Shown piece after piece: positions 30,901 through 40,732 of a stretch of DNA of 41,634 bases (within the stretch, counting starts at the first letter, position 1; every line of letters starts with the position of its first letter). The notes below the pieces were generated by a model. The model searched no databases, had not been told where the DNA came from, and was given only the letters and a program-made list of their open reading frames with translations. The position numbers and the translations under genes are program-made. This DNA comes from Defluviitaleaceae bacterium. Its GTDB lineage: Bacteria > Bacillota > Clostridia > Lachnospirales > WQUN01. The DNA is taken from the NCBI GenBank assembly GCA_009787785.1, contig WQSR01000007.1, positions 31,640 through 73,273 of the forward strand, read 5' to 3'.

Positions 30901-33900
30901 ATGATGAGAAACGAAGTGGAATCGGCAAATTTTCCCGACCCGGCTATGGGTCTGGCCTTCTCCTCCATCAAGATTGGCTTAGCCAGCCCGGAAAAAATCC
31001 GCGAGTGGTCACGGGGGGAAGTAAAAAAACCCGAAACCATAAATTACCGTACCCTGAAGCCCGAGCGGGACGGCTTGTTCTGCGAGCGCATTTTCGGCCC
31101 CAACAAGGACTGGGAATGCCACTGCGGTAAATACAAGCGCATCCGGTATAAGGGCGTGGTTTGTGACCGTTGCGGCGTGGAAGTAACCAAATCGAAGGTG
31201 CGGCGCGAAAGAATGGGCCACATAGAGCTGGCCGCACCGGTATCCCATATCTGGTATTTCCGTGGGATACCCTCCCGCATGGGGCTGATTTTGGGTATGT
31301 CGCCCCGTGCCTTGGAAAAGGTGCTGTATTTCGCGGCTTACGTTGTCCTTGACCCCGGCGACACGGGCATGGCGGCCAAGACCCTCCTCACCGACCGGGA
31401 ATACCGGGAAGCCTTGGATAAATTCGGCGCGTACAAAAACGGGCCCAACAATACGCGCATCCCCACCTTCACCGTGGGCATGGGCGCGGAAGCCATCAAG
31501 ACCTTGCTCCTTTCCATTGACCTGGAGGGGGAATCCGAGGAGCTGAAGGTATTATTAAAGGAAGCCACCGGGCAAAAGCGTCTGCGCTATATCAAGAAAT
31601 TGGAAGTCATCGAAGCCTTCCGCCTCTCCGGCAACCGCCCCGAGTGGATGATATTGGACACCATTCCCGTTATCCCGCCGGATTTGCGCCCCATGGTGCA
31701 GTTGGACGGCGGGCGTTTCGCCACCTCGGATTTGAATGATTTATACCGCCGGGTGATAAACCGGAACAACCGCTTGAAGCGGCTTTTGGATTTGGGCGCG
31801 CCGGATATCATCGTGCGCAACGAAAAACGGATGCTTCAAGAGGCCGTGGACGCGCTGATAAACAACGGACGGCGGGGACGCCCCGTGACCGGCCCCGGCA
31901 ACCGCCCCTTGAAGTCCCTTTCCGACTTGCTGACGGGCAAACAAGGGCGGTTCAGGCAAAATTTGCTGGGTAAGCGGGTGGACTATTCCGGCCGTTCCGT
32001 TATCGTGGTGGGGCCGAAACTAAAGATTTACCAATGCGGTCTGCCCCGGGAAATGGCCATCGAATTGTTCAAGCCCTTTGTCATGAAAAAGCTCGTCGCC
32101 GACAACCACGCCCATAACATCAAATCCGCCAAGCGTATGGTGGAGAAGCTGGAGCCCCGGGTGTGGGACGCCCTAGAGGACGTCATCAAGGAGCATCCCA
32201 TTATGCTCAACCGCGCCCCGACCTTGCACCGCTTGGGCATTCAAGCCTTTGAGCCGGTGCTGGTGGAGGGCCGCGCCCTCATGTTGCATCCCTTGGTGTG
32301 CGCCGCCTACAACGCGGATTTCGACGGCGACCAGATGGCCGTCCACGTGCCCCTTTCCGTGGAGGCCCAGGCCGAGTGCCGCTTCCTGTTGCTGGCACCG
32401 AATAATCTATTGAAGCCCTCCGACGGCTCCCCCATTACTGTGCCCACCAAGGACATGGTTATCGGGATTTATTATCTGACCTTGATACGGGAAGGGAGAA
32501 AGGGCGAGGGCAAAATTTTCGCCCATGATGACGAGGCGTTGCTGGCGTTGGACAATGGTGAAGTGCACCTCCACGCGAAAATCAAGGTGCGCCGCCTGCA
32601 CCCCGTCACGGGGGAATCCAAGCTCATCGACACCACGCCGGGGCGCATTATCTTCAACCAGGCCATTCCCCAGGATTTGGGCTTTGTGGACCGGGAGACC
32701 GACCCCTGGGCCCTGGAAATCAACGAACGGGTGAATAATAAACTGCTGGGTAAAATCGTGACCCGCTGTATAAACAAATACGGCAGTGTGTCCACTTCCA
32801 TTGCCTTGGATGAAATTAAGGATTTGGGCTTCCGCTTCGCCACCCAAAGCGCGCTTTCGGTGTCGGTGACGGACATGGAGGTGCCGGAGTCGAAGCCGGA
32901 AATCCTGGCGGAAGCGGACAAGGCCGTAGAAGGCGTGTACCGCCTGTTCCGGCGCGGGCTCATGACCGACGAGGAACGGCAAACCAAGGTGCTTCAAACC
33001 TGGACCGAGGCCACGGACAAAGTAACCAAGGCCCTGATGGACGGCCTGAACGAGGACAACAGCGTATTCATGATGCTGGACTCGGGGGCCCGGGGCTCTG
33101 TGGTGCAAATGAAGCAAATGGCGGGGATGCGCGGGCTCATCTCCTCCCCCACGGGCAAGACATTGGAAATCCCCGTCCGCTCCAATTACCGGGAGGGGCT
33201 GACGGTGCTGGAATATTTCATCTCCGGCCACAGCGCGCGAAAGGGTCTTTCCGACACGGCCCTGCGCACAGCCGACTCCGGCTATCTTACACGAAGAATG
33301 GTGGACGTTTCCCAGGATATTATCATCCGGGAAGAGGACTGTATCACCGGCGGCGACGGGCCCAAGCCGGGCTTGAACATTGCCGCCTTCGTGGACGGTG
33401 AGGTGGTTATCGAGTCCCTCTCCGACAGAATCCGCGGGCGGTGGGCTCTGGAGGATATCGCCCACCCGGAAACCGGCGCAATCATCGCCAAAGCCGACGC
33501 CCTCATCTCCCCTGACGAAGCCGACGCCATCGAGGCCGCGGGCATCAAGGAAGTGAATGTGCGTACGGTGCTGACCTGCCGCAGCCGCATTGGCCTGTGC
33601 GCCAAATGCTACGGGGCCAACATGGCCAGCGGCCGTGCCGTGCGCATTGGGGAATCTGTGGGCATTATCGCCGCCCAATCCATCGGCGAGCCGGGCACCC
33701 AGCTGACCATGCGGACTTTCCAAGTAGGTGGCGTGGCCACCAACGAGGACATCACCAAGGGACTGCCCCGGGTAGAGGAAATCTTCGAGGCCCGCAAGCC
33801 CAAGGGGCTGGCCATCATCGCGGAGTTCCCCGGCCGCGTGACCATCAGCGACAACAAGAAGAAGCGGGAGGTGGTCATTTCCAACCCGGAAACCGGCGAC

Positions 33901-34530
33901 GAAAAAGCCTATCTCATCCCCTACGGCTCCCGCATCAAGGTACATTCCGGGGACATGGTGGAGGCCGGAAGCGAGCTCACCGAGGGCTCCGTCTATCCCC
34001 ATGACATTCTCAAAATCAAGGGCCTGCGCGGTGTGCAGGACTATATGATACAGGAAGTACAGCGGGTGTATGACCTCCACGGCGTGGACATCAATGACAA
34101 GCACATTGAGGTTATCGTGCGTCAGATGCTTAAACGGGTGAAGGTAGAGGAGAACGGCGACACGGATTTGCTCCCCGGCTCCCTCATCGACTGGCTGGAG
34201 TTCGAGGAAGTGAACAGGGAAGCCGTCGCCCAGGGACTGGAGCCCGCCACCGGCCAGCGCGTGTTGCTGGGTATCACCAAGGCATCTTTGGCCACGGATT
34301 CCTTCCTTTCCGCCGCCAGCTTCCAGGAAACCACCCGGGTCCTTACCGAAGCCTCCATCCGGGGCAAGGAAGACCGCCTCATCGGCCTGAAGGAAAATGT
34401 CATCATCGGCCAGCTCATCCCCGCCGGTACGGGTATGCCCATGTACCGCTCCATCGAGGTAAGCAACGCGCCGGGCTATGACGACTCCGACGACGACGAT
34501 TTGTTTTACCCTACCGTAGCACGCCGTTAA
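30901..34530 (+). CDS. rpoC: RNA polymerase beta' subunit
   Basis: A 1209-residue beta' subunit, the usual length for Bacillota. The N-terminal zinc ribbon reads [20 protein letters not shown], the catalytic loop with three magnesium-binding Asp is [14 protein letters not shown], and the trigger-loop/bridge region has [11 protein letters not shown] and [14 protein letters not shown]. The second zinc site is [13 protein letters not shown], and [22 protein letters not shown] follows. It starts 3 bases after rpoB at the first of two adjacent ATG codons, with GAGGAGGAG just ahead. The gene ends shortly before a long hairpin, which may help end the transcript. Confidence 0.98.
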   Translation: MMRNEVESANFPDPAMGLAFSSIKIGLASPEKIREWSRGEVKKPETINYRTLKPERDGLFCERIFGPNKDWECHCGKYKRIRYKGVVCDRCGVEVTKSKVRRERMGHIELAAPVSHIWYFRGIPSRMGLILGMSPRALEKVLYFAAYVVLDPGDTGMAAKTLLTDREYREALDKFGAYKNGPNNTRIPTFTVGMGAEAIKTLLLSIDLEGESEELKVLLKEATGQKRLRYIKKLEVIEAFRLSGNRPEWMILDTIPVIPPDLRPMVQLDGGRFATSDLNDLYRRVINRNNRLKRLLDLGAPDIIVRNEKRMLQEAVDALINNGRRGRPVTGPGNRPLKSLSDLLTGKQGRFRQNLLGKRVDYSGRSVIVVGPKLKIYQCGLPREMAIELFKPFVMKKLVADNHAHNIKSAKRMVEKLEPRVWDALEDVIKEHPIMLNRAPTLHRLGIQAFEPVLVEGRALMLHPLVCAAYNADFDGDQMAVHVPLSVEAQAECRFLLLAPNNLLKPSDGSPITVPTKDMVIGIYYLTLIREGRKGEGKIFAHDDEALLALDNGEVHLHAKIKVRRLHPVTGESKLIDTTPGRIIFNQAIPQDLGFVDRETDPWALEINERVNNKLLGKIVTRCINKYGSVSTSIALDEIKDLGFRFATQSALSVSVTDMEVPESKPEILAEADKAVEGVYRLFRRGLMTDEERQTKVLQTWTEATDKVTKALMDGLNEDNSVFMMLDSGARGSVVQMKQMAGMRGLISSPTGKTLEIPVRSNYREGLTVLEYFISGHSARKGLSDTALRTADSGYLTRRMVDVSQDIIIREEDCITGGDGPKPGLNIAAFVDGEVVIESLSDRIRGRWALEDIAHPETGAIIAKADALISPDEADAIEAAGIKEVNVRTVLTCRSRIGLCAKCYGANMASGRAVRIGESVGIIAAQSIGEPGTQLTMRTFQVGGVATNEDITKGLPRVEEIFEARKPKGLAIIAEFPGRVTISDNKKKREVVISNPETGDEKAYLIPYGSRIKVHSGDMVEAGSELTEGSVYPHDILKIKGLRGVQDYMIQEVQRVYDLHGVDINDKHIEVIVRQMLKRVKVEENGDTDLLPGSLIDWLEFEEVNREAVAQGLEPATGQRVLLGITKASLATDSFLSAASFQETTRVLTEASIRGKEDRLIGLKENVIIGQLIPAGTGMPMYRSIEVSNAPGYDDSDDDDLFYPTVARR

Positions 34531-34539
34531 AGATATCCC

Positions 34540-34733
34540 GCGTGGCGGGGTGAAGGGGGGTGAATGGGCCATGCGTTGAAACGAAATAGGCGATGGACGG
34601 CACCCAGGCGGCAAATGGTTGCGTTGGTCTTCTGACGAAGCCTCAACGCCAACCACATAAGCCGCCTGACCACCGCTCATCACCGATTTCGTTAGACGCA
34701 CTTACCCATTCACCCCCCTTCACCCCACCACGC
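34540..34733. repeat. 194-bp long-hairpin element after rpoC
   Basis: Bases 34541-34568 pair with 34705-34732 with a single mismatch; the arms contain GGGGTGAAGGGGGGTGAATG and its complement. Imperfect pairing continues inwards (TGCGT, AACGAAAT and GATG matched by their complements, then AGGCGGC with GCCGCCT) to an apex near 34636. No coding signal, U-run or target duplication was seen. Its sequence is unrelated to the hairpin at 10837-11009 although size and shape are similar. It could be a mobile MITE-like element, a processing or termination structure for rpoBC mRNA, or a structured RNA. Confidence 0.8.
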
Positions 34734-34791
34734 TCCCTACTCGTAGGGAAAAAGGAAAGAAATTACTTGGAGTAAATTTTTTGTTCTGCTC

Positions 34792-34816
34792 ACCCGCGTA
34801 AATCGCGGGTTTTTTA
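34792..34816 (+). terminator. Rho-independent terminator after rpoC
   Basis: ACCCGCG (34792-34798), loop TAAAT, CGCGGGT (34804-34810), followed by TTTTTATTT. It is a clear terminator for the rpoBC transcript on the plus strand and isolates the maltodextrin operon. Confidence 0.85.
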
Positions 34817-34833
34817 TTTATGGTTGAATACAA

Positions 34834-34847
34834 GGAAATCGTTTTCG
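34834..34847. promoter_or_regulatory. Operator-like site (LacI/CcpA type)
   Basis: GGAAATCGTTTTCG matches the catabolite-responsive consensus TGWAANCGNTNWCA at 12 of 14 positions and is nearly palindromic around the central CG. It lies 21 bases upstream of the -35 box of the maltodextrin operon, so it may bind CcpA or the LacI regulator encoded at the end of the operon. Confidence 0.5.
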
Positions 34848-34868
34848 TATATTTTCTTTTCATATGCA

Positions 34869-34896
34869 TTGACTTGCGGTTGCTAAATGTTATATT
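34869..34896 (+). promoter_or_regulatory. Sigma-A promoter of the maltodextrin operon
   Basis: TTGACT (34869-34874) and TATATT (34891-34896) are separated by 16 bases, ending 35 bases before the first start codon. AAGGAGG precedes that codon. Together with the long hairpin, terminator and operator-like site it accounts for the 34531-34931 non-coding stretch. Confidence 0.65.
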
Positions 34897-34931
34897 TACA
34901 GGACAGTACATAGCGTTGTAAGGAGGAAAAT

Positions 34932-36098
34932 ATGAGAAGGAAACTGTGGAAAGTATTTTCGTTGCTGGTGGTGGTATTTGTTCTTTTGTCTTTTATGCTT
35001 CCCATGGCAGTGGTGGCGGAGGAGGAGATGGCGGTGGTGTATGTCCGCGTTCCCCAGGACTGGCAGGAGCCGCATATATGGGCATGGGATGAAGCCGGGA
35101 ACAATGCCTTTCCTTTTTGGCCCGGCATGGGGTTGGAGGCAGACCCCAATAATCCCGGCTGGTATTTCGCCTATGTACCCGGGAACATGACTTATGTGAT
35201 TGTGAATGCCGGGGGATTGCAGACGGAGGACCTTTCCGTGGCGGCTTTGCCCGTGTGGATAACGGTGATTTCCGAAGGGGAAGTGGAGCTGGTGTATGAA
35301 GCCCAAACCGTGGGCACTCCCCCGGCTTATGTGCCGCATTTTACGGTGTTTGCCCGCCCTCCTGCGGATTGGGGCGAGGTGGCCATTCGCGGTTCCCGGC
35401 CCAACTGGTCGGGAGTGGCGATGCGGCGCGTAGGGGATTGGTACGCCGCCCATGCACCCCATTGGGTGAACAATATTGTCATTACCGGGAACGGTGGCGG
35501 CTTGCGCACTGCGGATTTGCGCGTGACGCAGACCATGCTGTGGGTATTGGTGGAGGAGGATACCGGCGCGGAGGTGTTCTATGAGAACCCGGATTTTATG
35601 GCACCCCCCATTACTGTGCGGGCGCAGGTTCCGGGGGATTGGGACGCCCCCCATCTGTGGGCGTGGCTACATCCCGAGGGCACGAACCTCTTTAGCCCAT
35701 GGCCGGGCGAGCCGATGATACGCGACGGGGACGGGTATATGTTGCGTATCCCCGGCTGGGTCAATTCCTTGATTGTCAACGCCAATGACGGTACGGTGCA
35801 GACCGGGAATATGCACGATGTGGAAATTGGCGTGGATGTGTGGATTTTGGTGCTGGACGCGGAGCGATACGGCTTTGATTATCAGGAAATAACGGAGCTG
35901 CCCGAACCTGTGGCCGAGCCGGAAGCGGAAAACGAAGCGGAAGCGGAAGTAAGCGATGAAGCGGATGTTAGCACGGAGGGGAATGACGGCAACGACTTGT
36001 TAATTATATGGGTTGTTATTGGCATCGGCGCGGCGGTTTTGCTTGCCGGGGTAATTATTATTGTAAAGGCAACGAGAAATAAGGGGGTGCCGCGATGA
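34932..36098 (+). CDS. Membrane-anchored protein with three starch-binding-like (CBM26-type) modules
   Basis: A 388-residue cell-surface protein. An N-terminal signal peptide (about 1-29, ending AVVAEEE) is followed by three repeats: about 34-118, 136-216 and 226-310. Modules 1 and 3 show the starch-binding pattern with clustered Trp: W44, W50, W52, W63, W77 and W237, W243, W245, W257, with PHIWAWDE and PHLWAWLH, then PFWPG and SPWPG. Module 2 keeps only the outline (W147, W159, W170). An acidic Glu/Ala-rich linker (320-355) leads to a membrane helix (357-378) and a short basic tail. No catalytic domain is present. As first gene of a maltodextrin importer operon it probably concentrates starch or dextrins at the membrane; that is inference. 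Confidence 0.75.
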   Translation: MRRKLWKVFSLLVVVFVLLSFMLPMAVVAEEEMAVVYVRVPQDWQEPHIWAWDEAGNNAFPFWPGMGLEADPNNPGWYFAYVPGNMTYVIVNAGGLQTEDLSVAALPVWITVISEGEVELVYEAQTVGTPPAYVPHFTVFARPPADWGEVAIRGSRPNWSGVAMRRVGDWYAAHAPHWVNNIVITGNGGGLRTADLRVTQTMLWVLVEEDTGAEVFYENPDFMAPPITVRAQVPGDWDAPHLWAWLHPEGTNLFSPWPGEPMIRDGDGYMLRIPGWVNSLIVNANDGTVQTGNMHDVEIGVDVWILVLDAERYGFDYQEITELPEPVAEPEAENEAEAEVSDEADVSTEGNDGNDLLIIWVVIGIGAAVLLAGVIIIVKATRNKGVPR

Positions 36099-37309
36099 AG
36101 CGGATTTATTTATATGGTATGGCTATGCTTATTTTTATTGTGCTGGCGGGCTGTGGGTCGCGCCAAGACGATGGGGACGGCCCCGTTGTGCTGACCATCT
36201 GGCATGACAAGGAAGCGGAGGTGGCGGCGGCCTTGCAGGGCAAGCTGGATGAACTGCGCCCGGATATCGTAGTAACCCTGGAGCGCAAGAGCGGCCTGAC
36301 CGAAACCCTGAAAATGGTGGGTAACAACCCCAACGCCGCGCCGGATATGTTTTTCTTTGCCCATGACAAAATCGGCGTGTACGCGGAGATGCGTATTTTG
36401 TCCCCCATTACGGATTTTGTGGATGCGGGGGTGCTTGCGCAGTTTTTGCCCAAGACCATCGAAGCCGCTACCTACAACGGCGTGGTGTACCAGCTCCCCT
36501 TATATTTTGAAACTTTGCTCTTTATGCACAACCGCGCTTTGATGGGCGACGATGAGGTGCCCGCCGATACCCGGGAGCTGTTCCGCTTCATGCAACGCGC
36601 CACGGGGGGCGGGCATTTTGGCTTTATTGAGCAGTTTACCAACGCGTATTTCGTGGGGGGATGGATACACGGCTTCGGCGGGGAGCTGATTACCGCCGAC
36701 GGCGTACCCCGGCTCAACTCCCCCGAGGTGGTGGCCGCCCTTCATTATTATGGGCGGTTGGTGCGGCTCATGCCCAGCGAGGCGGAGTTTGCCACCATTA
36801 ACACCCTCTTTCGGGAAAGCCGCGCCGCGGCCACCATCGGCGGCCCGTGGCTGATTCCCTCTGTGCGTGAGGCCGGGATAGACCTGGGGCTCGCGCCCAT
36901 GCCCGTGGTCAGCGAAACGGGTATGCCCCTGGCTCCCTTCATGGGGGTGCAGGGTCTGCATGTACTGCGGGTGGCCGCCGAAAATCCCCGCAGGAACGAG
37001 GCCATCCGTACGGTGCTCAATCACCTGGTTAGCACCGACATCGGTGTGGCTTTGGCCCGGGCCAGCGGCAGTGCGCCCGCGCTGGCGGCCAGCTTTGACC
37101 TGAGCGTCATTTACAACGACGAAATGGTTATGATGATGAAGGAAACGGCGCAAAGTGCCATCCCCATGCCCAATATCCCGGAAATGGACATTATGTGGAC
37201 GGTGGCCGCCGGTATGCTGGTGGACATCCATTTCCGTGGCCATGAAGTGGAGCGTGCCACAGAAACCGCCCAAAACCGGGCAGAGGATTTAATTGCGTTG
37301 ATGCGCTAG
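36095..37309 (+). CDS. Maltodextrin-type ABC binding lipoprotein (MalE-like)
   Basis: A 404-residue extracellular lipoprotein (signal MLIFIVLAGC, modified C20), overlapping the CBM gene by 4 bases (ATGA). The mature domain starts VVLTIWHDKEAEVAAALQGK and has KIGVYAEMRILSPITDFVD, YQLPLYFETLLFMHNRALM, ATIGGPWLIPSVREAG and FMGVQGLHVLRVAAENPRR, a close match to the MalE/GanX/CycB group. It should bind maltodextrins and hand them to the two permeases that follow. The pairing with a starch-binding surface protein and a GH13 enzyme supports the substrate. Confidence 0.92.
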   Translation: MKRIYLYGMAMLIFIVLAGCGSRQDDGDGPVVLTIWHDKEAEVAAALQGKLDELRPDIVVTLERKSGLTETLKMVGNNPNAAPDMFFFAHDKIGVYAEMRILSPITDFVDAGVLAQFLPKTIEAATYNGVVYQLPLYFETLLFMHNRALMGDDEVPADTRELFRFMQRATGGGHFGFIEQFTNAYFVGGWIHGFGGELITADGVPRLNSPEVVAALHYYGRLVRLMPSEAEFATINTLFRESRAAATIGGPWLIPSVREAGIDLGLAPMPVVSETGMPLAPFMGVQGLHVLRVAAENPRRNEAIRTVLNHLVSTDIGVALARASGSAPALAASFDLSVIYNDEMVMMMKETAQSAIPMPNIPEMDIMWTVAAGMLVDIHFRGHEVERATETAQNRAEDLIALMR

Positions 37310-37326
37310 GGCGGGAGGGAAAGGCC

Positions 37327-38232
37327 ATGCATTCGGGTAAAGGCAGTAAGAACGCGGTAAAATCCTGGACGGCTCTGTTCCCGGCGTTGCTCTTTATCGG
37401 GTTGATTATTTTATTCCCCATCGGATACACCGCCTACATTTCCCTTACGAATATGAATATCTTTAATTGGTTCGATTTCCGTATCATCGGCTTCGGGAAT
37501 TACCGGCGGGCCTTGTTTGTGTTTAACTCCGGCTTTTTGCGTGCCTTGGTGGTGACGGTGCTGTGGACGGCGTTGAACATGGTCTTTCAGCTGGCGATTG
37601 CCTTCGTGATGGCGTCCTTGCTCAATGTACGGAAGCTACGGTTGCGGCGGGTGTACAAAACCGTCCTCATGTTCCCTTGGGCCATGCCGGGCTATGTGTC
37701 CATTTTGCTGTGGCGGCACGGGATGTTCAACGCCCAGTTCGGGCTGGTGAATCAGTGGCTGTATACCTTGGGCATGGAGCCGCGCCGCTGGCTGGCCGAT
37801 GATTTCTCCGCCTTTGTGATATGCATGGTTGTGAATTTATGGCTGGCGTTGCCCTTTATGATTATGATTATGGACGGCGCGTTGCAAAGCCTGGACAAGA
37901 GCTATTACGAAAGCGCGCTGATTGACGGCGCGGGGTGGTTCACCCGCTCGGTGCGGCTCACCATACCGGCCATACGGCCCATTATCGCCCCGGCGGTGAT
38001 TATCACCTTGTTTACGACTTTCAAGCAATTCGATGTGATTTACTTGATGACCAAGCAAATCGGTGCGCGGACGGGGGCCAATATCCATACCGTGCTGACC
38101 TATGCCTATGAAAGCGCGTTTGTAACCCGGAATTACGGCTATTCCTCGGCGGTGTCCATCAGCATATTTGTAATGCTTATCGGCTTTTCGGTATTGGTTG
38201 CATTCCTGCGGCGAAGGGGGCAAAAGGCATGA
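37327..38232 (+). CDS. Maltodextrin ABC permease, MalF-like
   Basis: A 301-residue membrane permease with about six helices, beginning SWTALFPALLFIGLIILFPI. It carries early motif SLTNMNIFNWFDFRIIGFGN, the central MALG-type stretch MFPWAMPGYVSILLWRHGMF and the EAA loop (SLDKSYYESALIDGAG). The ATG at 37327 follows GGGAGGGAAAG, 17 bases after the binding protein gene. It overlaps the next permease by 4 bases. Like the first locus it lacks its own ATPase. Confidence 0.93.
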   Translation: MHSGKGSKNAVKSWTALFPALLFIGLIILFPIGYTAYISLTNMNIFNWFDFRIIGFGNYRRALFVFNSGFLRALVVTVLWTALNMVFQLAIAFVMASLLNVRKLRLRRVYKTVLMFPWAMPGYVSILLWRHGMFNAQFGLVNQWLYTLGMEPRRWLADDFSAFVICMVVNLWLALPFMIMIMDGALQSLDKSYYESALIDGAGWFTRSVRLTIPAIRPIIAPAVIITLFTTFKQFDVIYLMTKQIGARTGANIHTVLTYAYESAFVTRNYGYSSAVSISIFVMLIGFSVLVAFLRRRGQKA

Positions 38233-39068
38233 AACGTCCGGTAGAGAAAATCGGGTTGCTTCTATTAAATATATTCTTCATCGCCATATGCTTTGTGGTG
38301 CTGGTTCCCATTTTGTACGCGCTGTCCATTTCCTTCAACGCCCAGGGCGGGCTGTTGGGCTCGGATTTCCGCTTTATCCCCAGGGATTTTACCTTGGCAC
38401 ATTACCGGGCGGTGCTGTTTGACCAGCCTGTGCTGTTGTGGCTGGGCAATACGGTGGTGTTGGCCGTGTCTGCGGTGGGGATTGCTTTGGCTGTGTCCGT
38501 GCCGGGGGCCTACAGCCTATCGCGCTTTCGCTTCGCCGGGCGGCAGCGGGTCTTTTCGGGGCTACTCATGCTCCACGCCTTCCCCGCCATTCTTTCCATG
38601 TTCGCCATTTTCCGTCTGCTTAGCCCCTTGGGGTTAATTAATACCCGGACGGGGATTCTGATTGTCTATGTGGGCACCATGACGGTCTTTGGTCTGCTCA
38701 ATTTGAAGGGCTATTTCGATTCTATTCCCATAGAAATTGAGGAATCCGCCGCCATAGACGGCGCGGGCATGTGGCACACGATAAAGAGTATCCTCCTGCC
38801 CTTGGCCCGCCCCGCCCTCATCGTCACTGGCGTGATGGTCATGATTTTCGTGTGGAACGAGTACATCTATGCCATCACCTTCATGACGGGGGCGTCCAAT
38901 TATACCTTGGCCGTGGGGCTGTACACTTTACAAGCCACAGAAATGACGGGGAGCTGGCCCATTTTCGCGGCGGCGTCCATTGTGGTTTCGTTACCGATTC
39001 TGATTATTTTCTTCGCAACGCAAAAATACATGACCTCGGGATTGACCGCGGGAGGGGTAAAGGGATGA
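38229..39068 (+). CDS. Maltodextrin ABC permease, MalG-like
   Basis: A 279-residue permease partner with about six helices. It has SISFNAQGG near the start, SLSRFRFAGRQRVFSGLLML in the middle and the EAA loop IPIEIEESAAIDGAG. It ends with the usual YMTSGLTAGGVKG. Overlaps of 4 bases at both ends (ATGA) tie it to the MalF-like gene before and the GH13 gene after. Confidence 0.93.
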   Translation: MKRPVEKIGLLLLNIFFIAICFVVLVPILYALSISFNAQGGLLGSDFRFIPRDFTLAHYRAVLFDQPVLLWLGNTVVLAVSAVGIALAVSVPGAYSLSRFRFAGRQRVFSGLLMLHAFPAILSMFAIFRLLSPLGLINTRTGILIVYVGTMTVFGLLNLKGYFDSIPIEIEESAAIDGAGMWHTIKSILLPLARPALIVTGVMVMIFVWNEYIYAITFMTGASNYTLAVGLYTLQATEMTGSWPIFAAASIVVSLPILIIFFATQKYMTSGLTAGGVKG

Positions 39069-40732
39069 AAAGAGAAGCGATTTTGCATATTCCCATGTCG
39101 GAATACGGCCATGGCGTGAGTGAAACCACGGCGGTGTTTCGGCTCCGGGCCGCCAAGGGGGATTTGCGCCAATGTATTTTCCACTACGGCGACCGGGCCT
39201 GCCGGGAAAACCCCATTATTTTTACGGCCATACCCATGGAAATTGTGGCAAGCGATGTACTTTTTGACTACTGGGAGGTGGAATTTGACACCCCCTACCG
39301 CCGCCTGTGCTACTATTTCGCGCTTTACGATGAAGGGGAAGCTATCCTGTATTACGCCGACGCCTTCCACGATGCGATAACCCCCGAACGCTCGGAGTTT
39401 TTCCAACTACCCTATCTCCACCGCGCCAACATCGCCCGCCCCCCGGAATGGGCCAAGGACGCGGTGATTTACAATATCTTCCCGGACAGCTTCGCCACGG
39501 GGCACCGGCACATCAGCCAAAAGCCCTCGGAAAGCACCTTCAAGGGTGAAATCGTGCGCGGCAAGCTGGGGGGTACCCTCAAGGGAATTACGGAAAACGC
39601 GGATTATTTCCAGGCTTTGGGTATTAACTGCGTGTATATCAATCCCTTCTTCGCCGCCGGGGAATACCACAAATATGATTTGCTGGATTACTACACCGTG
39701 GACCCCTGCATGGGCACCAACGCCGACTTTGCCAAAATGGTGCAGGTATTGCACAGCACGGGCATCCGGGTCATCATCGACGGCGTGTTCAACCACTGCG
39801 GCTGGCGGTTCTTCGCCTTCGACGACGTAGTAAGAAACGGGGAAAATTCCCGCTACAGGGATTGGTTCTACCGGCTGGAATATCCGGTGACGCGCCCGGA
39901 AAGCGGCGAAGACATACCCGGCTATGAATGCTTCGCCTATGAGCGGCTCATGCCCAAGCTGGACACCACTTTCCCCCAGGTGCGGGAATATTTCTTTGAC
40001 GTGTGCCGTTTCTGGTTGCAGGAATATGACATCGACGGCTGGCGGTTCGACTGCGCCGACGAGGTGGACGATTGCTTCTGGCGGGATATGCTCAGTGTGG
40101 CGCGCCAAGTCAAGCCCGAGGTGTTCATCATGGGCGAGGTATGGCATAATGCCAACCATTGGCTGGACGGGACGATGTTCCACTCCACCATGAACTATAC
40201 CTTTCGCAAGCACTGCCGGGAATTTTTCGCCGAGGCGCGTACCGACGCCCAGGGCTTCAATGCCGGCATCACCAATATGCTCCTGCGCTACCGCAAGAAC
40301 ATGGTAAGCGCGCAGTTGAATCTCTTGGACAGCCACGATGTGAGCCGGTTTCTCTCCCTGTGCCGGGGCGATAAAAAACGCTTCAGGCTGGCGGTTTTGT
40401 TCCAGATGTGCTTCGTGGGCATACCCAGCGTGTTCTATGGCGATGAGCAGGGGCTGTCCGGCATCCGGGAGGAGGAATACCGCCGACCCATGGTGTGGGA
40501 CGGCGACGGCGAACTCTACGCATTTTACCGGAGGGCCATCGCCTTGCGCCACGCCCATGCCGCCCTCAGACGGGGTAGCTTCAAGGCACTGCACGCCCGG
40601 GGCCGCGAATATATTTTCCAACGGGCATACGAAGGGGAAAAAATAATCGTCGCACTGCATTGCAAATACACGGGCGCGGGGGAAATCCTGTGGGAGGGCG
40701 AGGACTTTATGATAGTCAAAAGCCATGGTTAA
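39065..40732 (+). CDS. Cytoplasmic GH13 alpha-amylase/cyclomaltodextrinase (neopullulanase-like)
   Basis: A 555-residue enzyme starting at ATG 39065 (MKREAILHIPMSEYGHGVSE) behind GGGAGGGGTAAAGGG. An N-terminal beta-sandwich domain (about 1-125) precedes the TIM barrel (from AVIYNIFPDSFATG). The catalytic residues are D329 (GWRFDC), E358 (IMGEVW) and D425 (LLDSHD); DGVFNHCG is conserved region I. This domain order matches the cyclomaltodextrinase/neopullulanase/maltogenic-amylase group, which hydrolyse imported maltodextrins or cyclodextrins. No signal peptide is present, so it acts inside the cell on the importer's cargo. The reading frame is open upstream into the permease gene; that part is not coding for this protein. 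Confidence 0.92.
   Translation: MKREAILHIPMSEYGHGVSETTAVFRLRAAKGDLRQCIFHYGDRACRENPIIFTAIPMEIVASDVLFDYWEVEFDTPYRRLCYYFALYDEGEAILYYADAFHDAITPERSEFFQLPYLHRANIARPPEWAKDAVIYNIFPDSFATGHRHISQKPSESTFKGEIVRGKLGGTLKGITENADYFQALGINCVYINPFFAAGEYHKYDLLDYYTVDPCMGTNADFAKMVQVLHSTGIRVIIDGVFNHCGWRFFAFDDVVRNGENSRYRDWFYRLEYPVTRPESGEDIPGYECFAYERLMPKLDTTFPQVREYFFDVCRFWLQEYDIDGWRFDCADEVDDCFWRDMLSVARQVKPEVFIMGEVWHNANHWLDGTMFHSTMNYTFRKHCREFFAEARTDAQGFNAGITNMLLRYRKNMVSAQLNLLDSHDVSRFLSLCRGDKKRFRLAVLFQMCFVGIPSVFYGDEQGLSGIREEEYRRPMVWDGDGELYAFYRRAIALRHAHAALRRGSFKALHARGREYIFQRAYEGEKIIVALHCKYTGAGEILWEGEDFMIVKSHG

Noticed and set aside
32407..34701. 764-codon open frame antisense to rpoC
   Set aside because: A shadow of rpoC codon use in GC-rich DNA; it lacks family similarity and spans the hairpin after rpoC.
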